Shown: positions 18,721 through 29,797 of the stretch, piece by piece
Numbering within the stretch: position 1 is the stretch's first letter
How the letters are laid out: the number at the start of each line of letters is the position of its first letter
Assembly: GCA_030765065.1 (NCBI GenBank)
Contig: CM060976.1
Coordinates: 60,000,539 to 60,064,538 of the forward strand
DNA length: 64,000 nucleotides
Direction of reading: 5' to 3'
From: Deroplatys truncata
Lineage: Eukaryota > Arthropoda > Insecta > Mantodea > Mantidae
Notes under the pieces: model-generated
Databases searched by the model: none
Seen by the model: the letters and a program-made list of their open reading frames with translations, nothing else
What the model was told of the DNA's origin: nothing
Position numbers and translations under genes: made by a program

Positions 18721-19661
18721 ACACACGCATAATTATTTTTCGGACCTGCTTGGCGTAGGAATATATCCTTTCGTGTTTTGGTACTGTAACCTCAAACCTC
18801 CTTACCCACCTCTTGCGTCCGCCATCTTGTTTAGTTCTCACCGCATCTCCTTGTCGCAGACCCTCCGCCATTTTTAGTTCCCGCTATTTTAACCTCAAAA
18901 TCTACTCTTCTAACCTCTTGCTACCGCCATCTTCTTTTAGTTCCCATTCTCACCACCGCGTCTCCTTACCCCCACCTCTTGCGACCGCCATGTTCACCAC
19001 TAACCTCCAAATTTCCTCGTCCTTAAACCTCTTGTCTCAACCACCTTGTTTAGTTCCCATTTTCGCCACCGCCTCTCATATCGCCCCATCTCTCTATCCA
19101 CTCAAGAAAACTACCATCCAACGTTCAAAAAATTGCTGATCAGTTCACGACAGGCTTTTGCAAATCTTGTTGCTAGCAAAACTTACCTTTCCCATCACCT
19201 CCAACATACCCCACTCCTTTTTCTTTCCACCAATCATAACCTCTCTTATTCTTACCAATCAACAACTTTCATTTGCTCCTTTCCACCAATAAAATCACTT
19301 CTTATTCCCACCAATCACAACTTCACACGTCACTTTCTGTTACACTTTTTATCCCTCGCTCCCCATCTTTTCCCTCTTTCAGTCCCGACCTCCGCACAGA
19401 CAACACCTCGCCGCTGCTCACATCTCCGAACCAAATTGCCGGCGAGAACAGATCTTGTTTATTCACACCTCGACCGTTGACTCGACAGCAGCTACTGTCA
19501 ACACCTACGTCGTACACGTTTTTGACCGCTTTCGACCGGCTATGAGAACCCTGCTCCTACGTACGCTAGCGACCATCACGATGGTCCAGTACCAGGTTTT
19601 TGGTATAGTTAAATTACGCCTCTGCAAAGGGTGTCTGTACCGCTTTAAAAACCTAGGTATA

Positions 19662-19785
19662 TCAGTGCGTAGTGATGTTGGTTGATCTTAAAGCTGGTTA
19701 AGCATTTTCAAAAACAGTTTGCTTTTATTTTTCCGCCTCGCGTGCCGCGCTTTTGGTGACGCATCCACACCGGTAACAGGTAAGT
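19662..19785 (+). promoter_or_regulatory. outward initiator plus splice donor (outer unit)
   Basis: Second copy of the arrangement: TCAGT at 19662 and CAG|GTAAGT at 19777-19785, pointing at the right end of the element. Confidence 0.3.
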
Positions 19786-20605
19786 ACCACACGCATAATT
19801 ATTTTTCGGACCTGCTTGGCGTAGGAATATATCCTTTCGTGTTTTCGTACTGTAACCTCAAATCTCCTTACCCTCCTCTTGCGACCGCCATCTTGTTTAG
19901 TTCTCACCGCATCTCCTTGTCGCAGACCCTCCGCCATTTTTAGTTCCCACTATTTTAACCTCAAAATCTACTCTTCTAAAACTCTTGCTACCCCCATCTT
20001 CTTTTAGTTCCCATTCTCACCACTGCGTCTCCTTACCCCCACCTCTTGCGACCGCCGTGTTCACCACTAACCTCCAAATTTCCTCGTCCTTAAACCTCTT
20101 GTCTCAACAACCTTGTCTAGTTCCCATTTTCGCCACCGCATCTCATATCGCCCCCATCTCTCTATCCTCTCAAGAAAACTACCATCCGACGTTCAAAAAT
20201 TGCTGATCAGTTCAAGACAGGCTTTTGCAAATCTTGCTGCTAGCAAAACTCACCTTTCCCATCACCTCCAACATACCCCACTCCCACACCTTTTTCTTTC
20301 CACCAATCATAATCCCTCTTATTCTTACCAATCAACAACTCTCATTTGCTCCTTTCCACCAATAAAATCACTTCTTATTCCCACCAATCACAACTTCACA
20401 CGTCACTTTCCTTTACACTTTTTATCCCTCGCTCCCCATCTTTTCCCCCATTTCAGTACCGACCTCCGCACAGACAACACCTCGCCACCCAACTCCTCTC
20501 CATCACGCCAACTCCATACTCTTCCATCTTCCTTCCTTCATCTTCCACCCCAAATTAACGAACCAATCAAAACACTACACGTCACTTCCTCAATTCTTTC
20601 AACTC

Positions 20606-20754
20606 GTCCCGGATGAGCCAACCGATTTAACGATAATCCTACCGCTCAGGGCGCTTTTCAAACACACCGCCGCCGCCGTCGCACGCACCGACACTAGCGA
20701 CACCAGCGCCCCTAGCGGCAGGATTATCGTTAAATCAATTGGCTCATCCGGGAC
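20606..20754. repeat. terminal 149-bp imperfect palindrome (right)
   Basis: Mirror image of 907-1055, without visible differences between the two ends. Confidence 0.85.
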
Positions 20755-20764
20755 TAATACTACT

Positions 20765-20770
20765 GAAGTC
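20765..20770 (+). repeat. target-site duplication, right (GAAGTC)
   Basis: Exact copy of 891-896. Confidence 0.92.
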
Positions 20771-23204
20771 ATTTTTGAAACCAGCGGTACTGAAATACTA
20801 AGAATTACCTTTCAAATGTAAAACAGCTCACAAATAGTTTTTATTTGTAGACCTGTGTAATACTTAAAACTGTGCATAGGACGATGTCTACAGTAGGTTT
20901 TGCTTATTTATCCCATAGGTGTGTATTAAAAATGCTTCAGAAATTACATAAGAATTAAGAGGTTAGGGACTTTTTCTAAATTATTCACTTATCTTAATTA
21001 AGAAAATAATTAAAACTACCAATCAGAATGACTTCAAATTTGCTACACATGTTATTTTAACCATTCTTATCAACCTCTAAATATGTTGTAAGTTGTATAA
21101 AATAAATAATTTCCGAAACTCAATAGTGCCCCCCTTGAAAGAGGGTCGAAGAAGAGACAACTTTGACTGTAAGAGAAATTCTTTCATTTTCATCAATTAA
21201 TCACGTTGGATGAGCATTTATTGCGTAATATCCAAAACCTTACAGAACAGCAAGAATTTTCTCAAACTTGAAACAAAACCAATTGTTTGAAACAACTCTG
21301 ACTAACTTTATTCCTCAGCAATAGCATCATTCGCTGCACCTATTATCTCATGAGCTGACAGCCACTGCATTAAGTTCAAGTTGCTGACATAGGACTTGCA
21401 AAACAATTAAATCACACAGATTCGCAAGATATCTGCAGGATTTAATCTGCGATGTTCGTTCTGAGCCGGACAAAGAGATGCCGACGTGATGAGATGAAAA
21501 AGAATGGTGTTCCATTGTTTCAGTAATCAGCCATTGTCCTTTGTCCCTTGGCGAGCCGGATATACGCCAAATCTCTCAAGGCCCGCTTGCTAGCTGTCGC
21601 TTTAATTATTTCCATTCTGGTTCTATCCGAAGACGAGCCATTGAGACAAAGCATAATGGTGGCTTTTTATCGTATAGTTTCTAATCCACAGCTGGAACTA
21701 TGAGAATGCTTCTTCAGAAATTAACAATTATCCTAGTCCCTCTATGCTACATTTAAAGTAGTTTATATGTTCATATGTTTAGTTCCCGATGAGCTTTACA
21801 ATTGCAAAATTACTTTTTGGGTACATCGTGTTTTTTCTACTCCTTCCTATGATATTACAGTAAAGGGATGATAAAGTTCCCCCACAAGCATAGGAAGTAA
21901 ATCACGATTTAGTATTTTGACCACACATTTCCTGGCGAATTATGTTCTTTAGGAAAAAAATACTGTTTTATCGTTTACCATTTTGGAAATGGATGTTTCC
22001 CTCGTGTATCGTAATGAATAATGAAAGAGTAAAACAAATCCACCAATTCTTCTGAACATTGTTGAATTATCAAATGTATTTATCCCCAAAATACATCAAT
22101 TACTTCCCTGTTATATAACTATAAACGTTTTTATTAACTATCTGCCTCATTTTAACAGTATTCTGTTACGTGAAATAAGTCAAGGTTTCAAAATACCCTC
22201 CCATTCTTAAAATACAGGCATTTGTGATTTTCTTTATGCAACTCTACCGTTATAAATAGGTTGGTATTGTATTCTATATCCTAAATATTTGGCTTACTAT
22301 GACATATGTGCAAATGGTAGTAATGATTATTTCCTACAGCAATGACGTAATTTAAGTTATTGTGCTTATACGAAAGAAGAAACCATTTCTTTTGAGCAAC
22401 AAAGATGTAAAAAATCTTCATTATTAAATACTAAGATTAAAAAAATAGTATTAATAGTAAGATCTGAATTGTAATTACTTACCATGCTGTGCTGATATTA
22501 GGCTACATCACAGCTCGCAACACCTGCTAACTTCTCTCCCAGGATGGGAATGCATGCAAGTGGCTGTCTTACTTACTGGTTCAACATGCCAGGTAATAAC
22601 AAATTAAATGCATGGAGAGAAGCTGACGTTTATTTTACGAACATATGAAGATGCTCTCTTATGTCAGCTATGGATGCCGAATTTTCTGATAATGTAATTC
22701 CTAAAATTTATAATCTAAATTTGCATAAAATATTGTAACCAACTCGTGTATAATCTTAATATGACTTTCGTAAAAATTCTCACAGTCGCGGTCGTTCGTG
22801 CGACAAACATTCGCTCATGCCATAATCATCAAGATAATCCATTTGTTGTATAAATTAGTATTATATACTTTTTTAACAAACACCTCATAATTATCAGATT
22901 TTTTCATAGTACTTTTGTTCTTTACGACATTTGCATCACTCTACTAGCGGGCTTTTAAGTTTACTTTATGGAAGGTGTAGGAGTTTAAGACCCCCAGGAA
23001 ATATATATAGCTGAATGGTATCTTGAGTCATTCTGAGTTAAAGATTGCGCAAAGCAGATCCAAATCGCACTTAGTGACTTAATTTTTCTTCGGCTTTCCT
23101 TTGAGACATTATTTTATATCACTACACTGTGAATGCCAGAGTGATTGTAGTGTAAATTAACATTATTGTATGACAATGATTTGAGGTTTGTTAACTATAA
23201 GCAT
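20771..23204. other. AT-rich host DNA, nothing recognised
   Basis: No open frame above about 60 codons, no repeat that recurs in the window and no RNA gene seen. Confidence 0.5.
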
Positions 23205-23890
23205 TGTTAGGAAATAAGTTTACACGGCCTCACTGAAAATGACAATAGGAGTGGGTAACAATGAAGCGAGGGGGTGAGCAGGGGGTGAGTTGTTTATCAA
23301 TTAGAAGAGACAAACAAATGACGTCAGGGTAGCGTGCCTTTATTTAGAAATGGAGGGAATATCTTCCCTAGAGCATATGTTTTTGTAATTTTGATTGGCT
23401 TATAAAACAGACGCTAATGTTGGCGCGATTTATTAACCAATAGCAGCTCTATTATAATGTTTAGGCATATCGGGGTAGGGAGTATAAATTCTTGAGCCGG
23501 GGGCAAGTATCGCGCAGTTCTACAGAATCATTCAGAAGGTAAACGTCGCGCAGTTCTAAGAAATATCTCTCGTGAGTTACACGTCAGGCAGTTCTAAGGA
23601 AGCATTCATGAAGTACACATTATGCAATTCTACAGAATCTCTCGCGTCGTAAAGTTAGTTACAAAATTTGAAATACCGAATTAATAGTGCGCGGCAAATA
23701 AGTGATTGTAGTTACATTCGAAAATATAACAGTTTCAGTCAGGCGCGTATCAAGATTAAATTTATGAAATTAATTAAGTGTGACAGCAATAAAAGTGTAA
23801 AAACTAATTCTTTTGTCAGTGTTATCTTTTAGTAACAACTCCTTTCCGTTTACACGCCCTGATAAAGAGATATTTGCTCGACTGAGTAAT
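23205..23890 (+). other. promoter-like or solo-LTR-like block
   Basis: TATAAA at 23483 is followed 28 bases later by four ~37-bp direct repeats (from 23511) and AATAAA at 23787. TTTACACG occurs near both edges. This order (TATA, transcribed repeats, poly-A signal) would fit a solo LTR, but I found no partner LTR or tRNA primer site. Confidence 0.3.
23511..23660 (+). repeat. four degenerate 36-38-bp tandem repeats
   Basis: Units start at 23511, 23547, 23585 and 23622, each with (C/A)GCAGTTCTA(C/A)GGAA-like text. They begin right where a transcript from the 23483 TATA box would start. Confidence 0.6.
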
Positions 23891-24111
23891 AATAGCTAGC
23901 CGGAGGACAAAGAACCCAAAATTCAAAATAGTAAAACAATGACAGGCGCTCAGCAAATATGATAACACGAACGGAATACTGCGAAACCTTATTCTTTGAG
24001 CTTAGGCTTGGATATTACTGCATGACGTATTGTTTAAAAGTTAAAAATGGATTATAATGGCTAACATATTAAGGCCGCTTAAAACAAATTAAAATCAATA
24101 ATTGTGATGAG

Positions 24112-24154
<43 letters not shown>

Positions 24155-24643
24155 CTTAGATACTTAACACTAATTTTGCAGCAAATGATACGGCACACTT
24201 ACATGCAATGACAATTAAATTTGTGATTTATCTATCCAGTTCAGTGATAAACCTATTAAAACATAATTATTAAAAAACTCATTAGGTTTGAACACTTAAT
24301 CTTCGAGTCCACCATTATGCCTCCAGGATCGCTAATCCAGCCTACCACAGGAACTTTAAATGAGATGCTCTATATCTAAACATTTCTATTCGATCCTGAT
24401 TTCCGACCTATAATCATTTAACTTTTCAGCCGTTGTTTCACAATTTTACAACATGTAGTAGTTAACGCTGGTTGAATCGAATCAATACGAGGGTGCTGAA
24501 AACTGTACTATTTTTACAAGTGATCGAAATATAGTGTCACGGTCCCTAAGTTGGCAGTATTTCTACGAATGCTTTATGGGGTATTCCTGTAACTTGTAGC
24601 ATTGTATGCAGGCCTATACCGGGGTAGTATTAACATGTCCATT
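23891..24643. other. AT-rich host DNA with a GA microsatellite
   Basis: A (GA)n run lies at 24115-24152. Nothing else recognised. Confidence 0.5.
24115..24152. repeat. (GA)n microsatellite
   Basis: About 19 uninterrupted GA units. Confidence 0.95.
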
Positions 24644-25069
24644 TCAGACATGTACCAAAAAAACGCCGTTTTTAATTCGGTTTTGACTAGTGAAGGCGTC
24701 AAGCCATCTGTAATTCAACAACTGAAGATTCAGTATGCAAGTTGTTAATGTAGCAACTTTACGAATGCTGTAAGAAATTCGAAATTGTGCGACTTTTTCA
24801 GCAGACCCAATAACGAATTGTGACGACTGAACATATTCTTGCAGCTGAAGCCTTAGTGATGCAAATTCGTCGGATAATAGTGCGTGACTATTGCAGGACT
24901 TCTGAACATCAGACACGATTGTGCTCACCGCGTCCTTCATGATGCGCTCCAGTTTCACAAAGCGTCGCCAAACACTGCGTACGTGCTGACTCCTGTGAAA
25001 AACTTCTCGGTGCTTTGAAGCAGAGGGTGATGGCTTCTTTACGGGAATTATTATGCCCATTATCGCCAA
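24644..25069 (-). CDS. unrecognised 141-codon open frame, possible exon
   Basis: It is the longest frame in the right flank outside known repeats. Composition is balanced. A segment rich in helix formers (VWRRFVKLERIMKDAVSTIV, then LLSDEFASLRLQLQEYV) could be a coiled or helical domain. The middle part is richer in GC than its surroundings, as coding DNA often is, and the ends become AT-rich. I recognise no family, see no clear splice sites that would frame an exon, and do not find the sequence repeated elsewhere in the window. It may be a chance frame or part of an uncharacterised transposon. Confidence 0.2.
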   Translation of the reverse strand: MAIMGIIIPVKKPSPSASKHREVFHRSQHVRSVWRRFVKLERIMKDAVSTIVSDVQKSCNSHALLSDEFASLRLQLQEYVQSSQFVIGSAEKVAQFRISYSIRKVATLTTCILNLQLLNYRWLDAFTSQNRIKNGVFLVHV

Positions 25070-25454
25070 ACTAAAACAAAAGGATCAAGCATGAAATGGC
25101 GCCATCACTCATCACCATTACCCAAGATGTTAAGATTATGCTGACTCTTTTGAATGAAAGTATTCAAGCACTACATCCTAAGGGGAACATTGTCACCAAC
25201 TGTCCCATATTCAGATCACCTTGAAAGTATTTCCGACCCGCAATCAATTCTGTCTATTGGTGTGCTTTTACAACGCGACAATCCTTGATCCAATACCGCC
25301 CGTGCAACAGTTCCTTCATCAACTGTCTTCCGTTGCCACCGTATTCACCACATGTTTGGGCCATAAGAGAAAATGGGAGGACGGGGTTTCGTTCAGATAA
25401 AGTACATAAGAGGATGCAGACGTGCTTGCACAGACAGTCAAAATACTTTTTAAG
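25070..25454. other. host DNA, nothing recognised
   Basis: Short frames on both strands only mirror each other. No repeat match. Confidence 0.45.
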
Positions 25455-26228
25455 GTACTGCATCCTATCCATAAATTAAATATTGACATTTCACCAGAAA
25501 CACATGTTCTGAAAAAAATTAGAAAAACTCCATTTATGTATCTGTAAACAGCATAGCTCAAAAGCGAAATTTCAGATAAATACCAAACTCTGCATTTAAG
25601 TTCAGCAACTTTCAAAGATACGACAGTAAGATTTTTAACAAAATCCCCCACTCCGAACTATCCTTTACAAGAAAAATATTTCAAAATTTTGATTTTCTCA
25701 AAATTGGCTCTGAATATTTCGATTTAAATACCTACCATGCATTTAAAATATCCGCATGAAAAATAGAATATATATATATATATATAATTTTAATGGAATA
25801 GCATATGAAGTACCTTTCATTCGGAGGGAATTTTTTATAGTCCTCGTAACCGTCAACCATAAGAGAAAAAAGACTACTAAAGAAACAATGTAGATATCCT
25901 TAAAACACAATTTATTTAAATAACCTTTTGTGGCATTAGCCACTTCCGATATATTCATTATTGGTTTCAAAATGGTTGTCACCATTTATTCAACTTCCCG
26001 CGATGTTATGGAAAGAGTGGTCCATTTTAAATATTTGACTGTCGCTTTGATTTTCGATGTCCTCTTTGTACCTTCAATAACATGTATAATAAAAGCATTA
26101 ATGTACAAGCAAGCATTAATCTCGAAAGCATGCAGTTCAAGAAAAAGAATATACTTTGTAGAAACTGTTTAAAAATGAACGGTAGTGTGTAGAGAAATTC
26201 ATGTGAAAGCAATGCATCAGATTGGTAT
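25455..26228 (+). repeat. ACTTTCTC-family repeat, old diverged copy
   Basis: The order of landmarks matches the younger copies: GACATTTCACC, CAGCATAGCTC, GATAAATACCAAAC, AAAATCCCCCA, then the closing GAGAAATTCATGTG. A (TA)n run lies near 25770. Confidence 0.6.
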
Positions 26229-26548
26229 TTTTCTATAAGTGCCTATGGACTTTGTATTAGTTGCACTGAATGTACGTAGACTGTGTGTAGAAATATGATA
26301 TTAAATGATACATATACATTTTGCTTTGACTCGCCCTAGTACCTACATACATTGCAATACGCTCAGCTGTTTTTTGGCGACAGGAGCCATTTTCATGTTA
26401 GATTACAAACTTGCATAGATACAGAAACCTGGGGACAGCTGGTTCACCTGGCATTAGTTACAGGTTTCCGACTATCAAATCTGAGAATGAAGCCTTGCGT
26501 GTGTTGGATGCATCTTAATGTTCCGACTTTGAACTTGGAAATTTTCAG
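26229..26548. other. host DNA between repeats
   Basis: Nothing recognised. Confidence 0.4.
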
Positions 26549-26630
26549 ACGAGCGGGATGGCTCAGACGGTTGAGTCTGTAGCCCGCAATCGGGAGGTCG
26601 TTTCCACGACCGATCTTCCTGACCCATGGT
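26549..26630 (+). repeat. tRNA-derived SINE, 5' part
   Basis: GAGCGGGATGGCTCAGACGG carries a pol III A-box-like core, followed by GGGAGGTCG and CTTCCTGACCCAT. The body resumes at 27298 after an inserted repeat. Confidence 0.6.
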
Positions 26631-27294
26631 TTTTACTTTCTCTACTACGTATAGTAAGTAGGGGAAGTATTGTATTCCAACCAAAAATTCGATACCGAGA
26701 TTTCACCGGAAATATGTGTTTTGAGGCCCCCTTAATCCAAAAAAAAGCATTTTTGGAAACATGTCTGTGTGTGTGTCTCTGTGAGCAGCATAACTCAGAA
26801 ACGAACAGTTGGATAAACACCAACAGGTTCAGTATCTTCCAGAGATGCGACACGAAGGTTTTCAAGAAAATCCCCCACCGCAGATTACCCTTTACATGGA
26901 ACATTTTTTCGAAAATTTTAATTTTACTACACAAAAAATGTAGATCGCGTTAAAATACACAATTTATGTCATATACATGTTTTGTTGAGTGAACCATTTT
27001 CAGATATTGCTTGTTATTCCTTTAAATTTTCCAATACTTATACTTTTTCTCAAATGGGAATGTTTTATTCAATTTTTGTCCTAGTAATGCAAAGAGAATG
27101 GAATACTCCACATAGCAATCAGCTCTTAAAATAATGTAACTATCGCTTAAAGACTACCAATTCCCCTTGCATCTACAAGAAAATTAACAATAAGATTAAC
27201 ATATCGATTAACATGAAGCATATGGAGAATAAGGTTTGTAAAAATAGTTTGTACAAGAGTAGAGAAACTCATATAGTGTAACACATCGGATTTC
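26631..27294 (+). repeat. ACTTTCTC-family repeat inserted in a SINE, internally deleted
   Basis: It starts TTTTACTTTCTCTACTACG and ends with the GTAGAGAAACTCAT / ACACATCGGATTT close. The middle third is missing, with the join at AATTTT|ACTACACAAAAAATG. Confidence 0.75.
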
Positions 27295-27297
27295 TTT

Positions 27298-27785
27298 TTT
27301 CGGTGGTTTCCCCGGGTCACTAGGCGAATGTTGGGAAGGACCATTATATCCCCTCATTCCCTCTCATTTCATCTTCCTCTTTCACGTTACAGGTTGGCTC
27401 CGGGTCTGTGCGTCAGACGACTGCGCAGGTGGCTTGCGTGTTGGAACCTCTCCTCGTCTGATGGAGATCCCGTCAGACGGAGGCCACCGGAGTCTCCGTT
27501 GCTGGGTCGAGCTTATCCCGGTCTCCGCTGGAGGGAAGTCCGTGAGTAACCCTTCGGTGTCATGAGAGGGCTGCCTTGAGCACTCTCCAGCTGGGTGGTC
27601 AAGTCTGTAACCCTCAGAGATCTCTGCGCATCTCTGTAGCCTGCGTTGGCCGGTTCTAAGGCCCACATAGCATCTGCGGGATGTATGCACAAAAGATCTC
27701 TGTGTGGTCGACGTGTTAGGAGTCTCCTCCGTAGCGTAATCCTAATTCTAGAAATTTCATCCTTCCTCCCAGCGCAGATCAACAA
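27298..27785 (+). repeat. SINE body, 3' part
   Basis: GGTTTCCCCGGGTCACTAGG and GCGAATGTTGGGAAGG match 31750-31790, 35170 and, inverted, 50310. This is a GC- and CpG-richer stretch ending near CAACAAATAT. Confidence 0.6.
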
Positions 27786-28865
27786 ATATTGCCAAATTTA
27801 AGAATGAAACTTTAATTAGCATATGAATATTACTGTCTTAATTTGCTCTAACACATTCTTGGATTTTCTCTAGTCTCTCCTAACTTCAGTTTAGGCTCTC
27901 ATCATTTTAAACGTTACGTTGATTTGCTCTATCTTTAAGTTACGCTTTCCAGCAGCTGACATCAGTGGTGACAACTTAAGAACTTTATGTAAACGCTTAG
28001 GTAAATTTTATAAAAATGTAAGCAGTGAAAAGTTAACAATTCGCAACATTCAATAAATATTCCACAATTATAGTACTATACATTCAGCGGCACAAGGCTT
28101 GCGCTTTTGCTTTTACTTTTACTTTTCCTTCGTAAGTTTATATTTGCAAATAGAGTGATTAGATGTGAAGTTTATTGTACTTCTACGTTTGCTGCTATTT
28201 AATAGCATTGGTTGCTGAGTAACTTTAGCATGATAAAGGTAGTTCAAAATTTTATTAAGTGTTCTTTTGTCCTTGAGAATTTAAATTCGTAGACCATTTC
28301 CATTTTATTTTGTATAAATGAAAATAAATTTTAATCACATCTCAGATGTTATTTAGAATTCCCCTTCAAATTTATTTAGTAAAACCAGGTGTTTTATTTA
28401 ATACTGGTTTACATTTTGCGATGCTTTCCAAATGTAAATGATGTTGAGGCACAAAAACAAACTTTGTTCTTAATGGCACTCTGATATTCTGATATAAGGA
28501 CCTTACTTTACGTATTAATGAAGATTGAACATAAAATCTACTTTGCTACTGTTCTAAAACCTTAACATTTAATATGCAACATCTAAATATCTTCTTTTAT
28601 AACCTTTTATTAGCCATCCTTTCCAAATATTTTCCAAAATGCCATTGACAGGCAACATTGTACTTATTTTATTTGTTGCAGCTGTACCGATGTTTGTGCT
28701 CAACTGATAATATGACAAAGACTTACAAGTCATTATTATAAAGTAAAGAGTTACATTTCATCAAGTCTGTTTTATACAAAAAATAATCTGATGTTACATT
28801 CGCATAACTGTCTCTACCCTCTATCGTTTATTAGAGGGAATACAAATTATTCTTACGAAAGTTTA
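27786..28865. other. AT-rich host DNA, nothing recognised
   Basis: No open frames or repeats that could be supported. Confidence 0.5.
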
Positions 28866-29797
28866 TTTTTACTTTCTCTACTACGTATAGTAAGTAGGGG
28901 AAGTATTGTATTCCACCCAAAAATTCGATACCGAGATTTCACCGGAAATACATGTTTTGAGACCCCCTGAATCCAAAAAAAGCATTTCTGGAAAAATGTC
29001 CGAGTGTGTGTCTGTGTGTCTGTGTGTCTGTGTGTGTGTCTGTCTGTGAACAGCATAACTCAGAAACTAACAGTCGGATAAACACCAAACTTGGTATTTA
29101 GGTTCTGTATCTTCCAAGGATGCGACACGAAGGTTTTCAAGAAAATCCCCCACCCCAGATTACCCTTTACATGGAAGATTTTTGGAAAATTTTAATTTTC
29201 TCAAAAATGGCTCTAACGATTTTAATTAAAATATCATACGTTTAAGATATTTTTATGACAAATAAAATGTATATCTTGAATTTCCTGGGAATGTCTCCAA
29301 AAGTATTCTTCATTGTGAACGACTTTTGCATAACTGGTAAACCATAAGAGATAGACAAAATTTTACTGCACAAAAAATGTAGATCGCGTTAAAATACATA
29401 ATTTATGTCATATACATTTTTTTTTGTTGAGTGAACCGTTTTCGAGATATTACTTGTTATTCCCTGAAATTTTTCAATATTTTCTCAAATGGGAATTCGT
29501 TATTCATTTTTTTGTCTTGGTATGCAAAGAGTATTAATCTGTGGGAAAGGGAATGGTGCTGGACCTAGCAACCAACTATTAAGAGATATGTATGTGCTTA
29601 AAAGCTACTGTATTTCCAAATTGCCCTTGTAAATATATATTCCCCTTACATCTACAAGAAACTTAGCAATAAGATAGAGGCTGCAAATGTTTATCTCGAT
29701 TAACATTAAGTAGATGGAGAATAAGCGTTTCTAAAAATAGTTCGTACAAGAGTAGAGAAAGTCATGTGAGTGTAACACATCAGATTTTTTATATCTA
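28866..29797 (+). repeat. ACTTTCTC-family repeat, near full length
   Basis: One of three near-complete copies (with 38.23 and 51.13 kb). Its 5' end is ACTTTCTCTACTACGTATAG, with a GTAAGTAGGGG hairpin partner. A TG microsatellite lies near position 130. The 3' end is AGAGTAGAGAAAGTCATGTG. The two ends are short inverted repeats (ACTTTCTCTACT / AGTAGAGAAAGT), as in a non-autonomous DNA transposon. No protein is encoded. Confidence 0.8.

Larger units (their letters stand above)
18000..20205 (+). repeat. two tandem TIR units, about 1.07 kb apart
   Basis: Landmarks repeat in order. GACCGCTTTCGACCGGCTAT is near 18460 and 19528; the TCAGT site is at 18596 and 19662; the CAGGTAAGT site is at 18711 and 19777. 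Spacing is 1066-1068 bases. CCAAT clusters flank the units near 18185, 19311 and 20384. The left TIR has just one such unit. Confidence 0.82.
897..20764 (+). mobile_element. Maverick/Polinton (virus-like DNA transposon), complete but damaged
   Basis: The element has terminal inverted repeats starting AGTAGTATTAG, a 6-bp target duplication on both sides, and the full diagnostic gene set: protein-primed PolB, packaging ATPase, integrase with chromodomain, penton-like minor capsid, major capsid and adenain-like protease. Its length of 19.9 kb is inside the usual 15-25 kb range. All genes are on the plus strand between 7.9 and 17.7 kb. Their base composition is clearly richer in GC than the flanks. 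The left internal third is occupied by host-type repeat DNA rather than genes. PolB, integrase and minor capsid each carry one disabling lesion, so this copy is probably not autonomous, although the major capsid, ATPase and protease frames are open. An adintovirus-like label would describe the same gene set; the exact termini and duplication show it is integrated as a transposon. Confidence 0.95.
17603..20764 (-). repeat. right terminal inverted repeat (about 3.2 kb, extra internal unit)
   Basis: It is the reverse complement of 897-3012 but about 1.05 kb longer, because an internal unit occurs twice. Most of the outer part matches the left TIR with very few changes, except for one patch at about 20410-20575. 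Open frames at 18188-18619, 18659-18871, 19455-19685 and 19725-19943 are duplicated with the units and show no known protein features. Confidence 0.88.

Noticed and set aside
897..20764. Integrated adenovirus genome
   Set aside because: The adenain-like protease and capsid folds are shared, but integrase, the 6-bp duplication, long TIRs and the gene order are those of Polintons.
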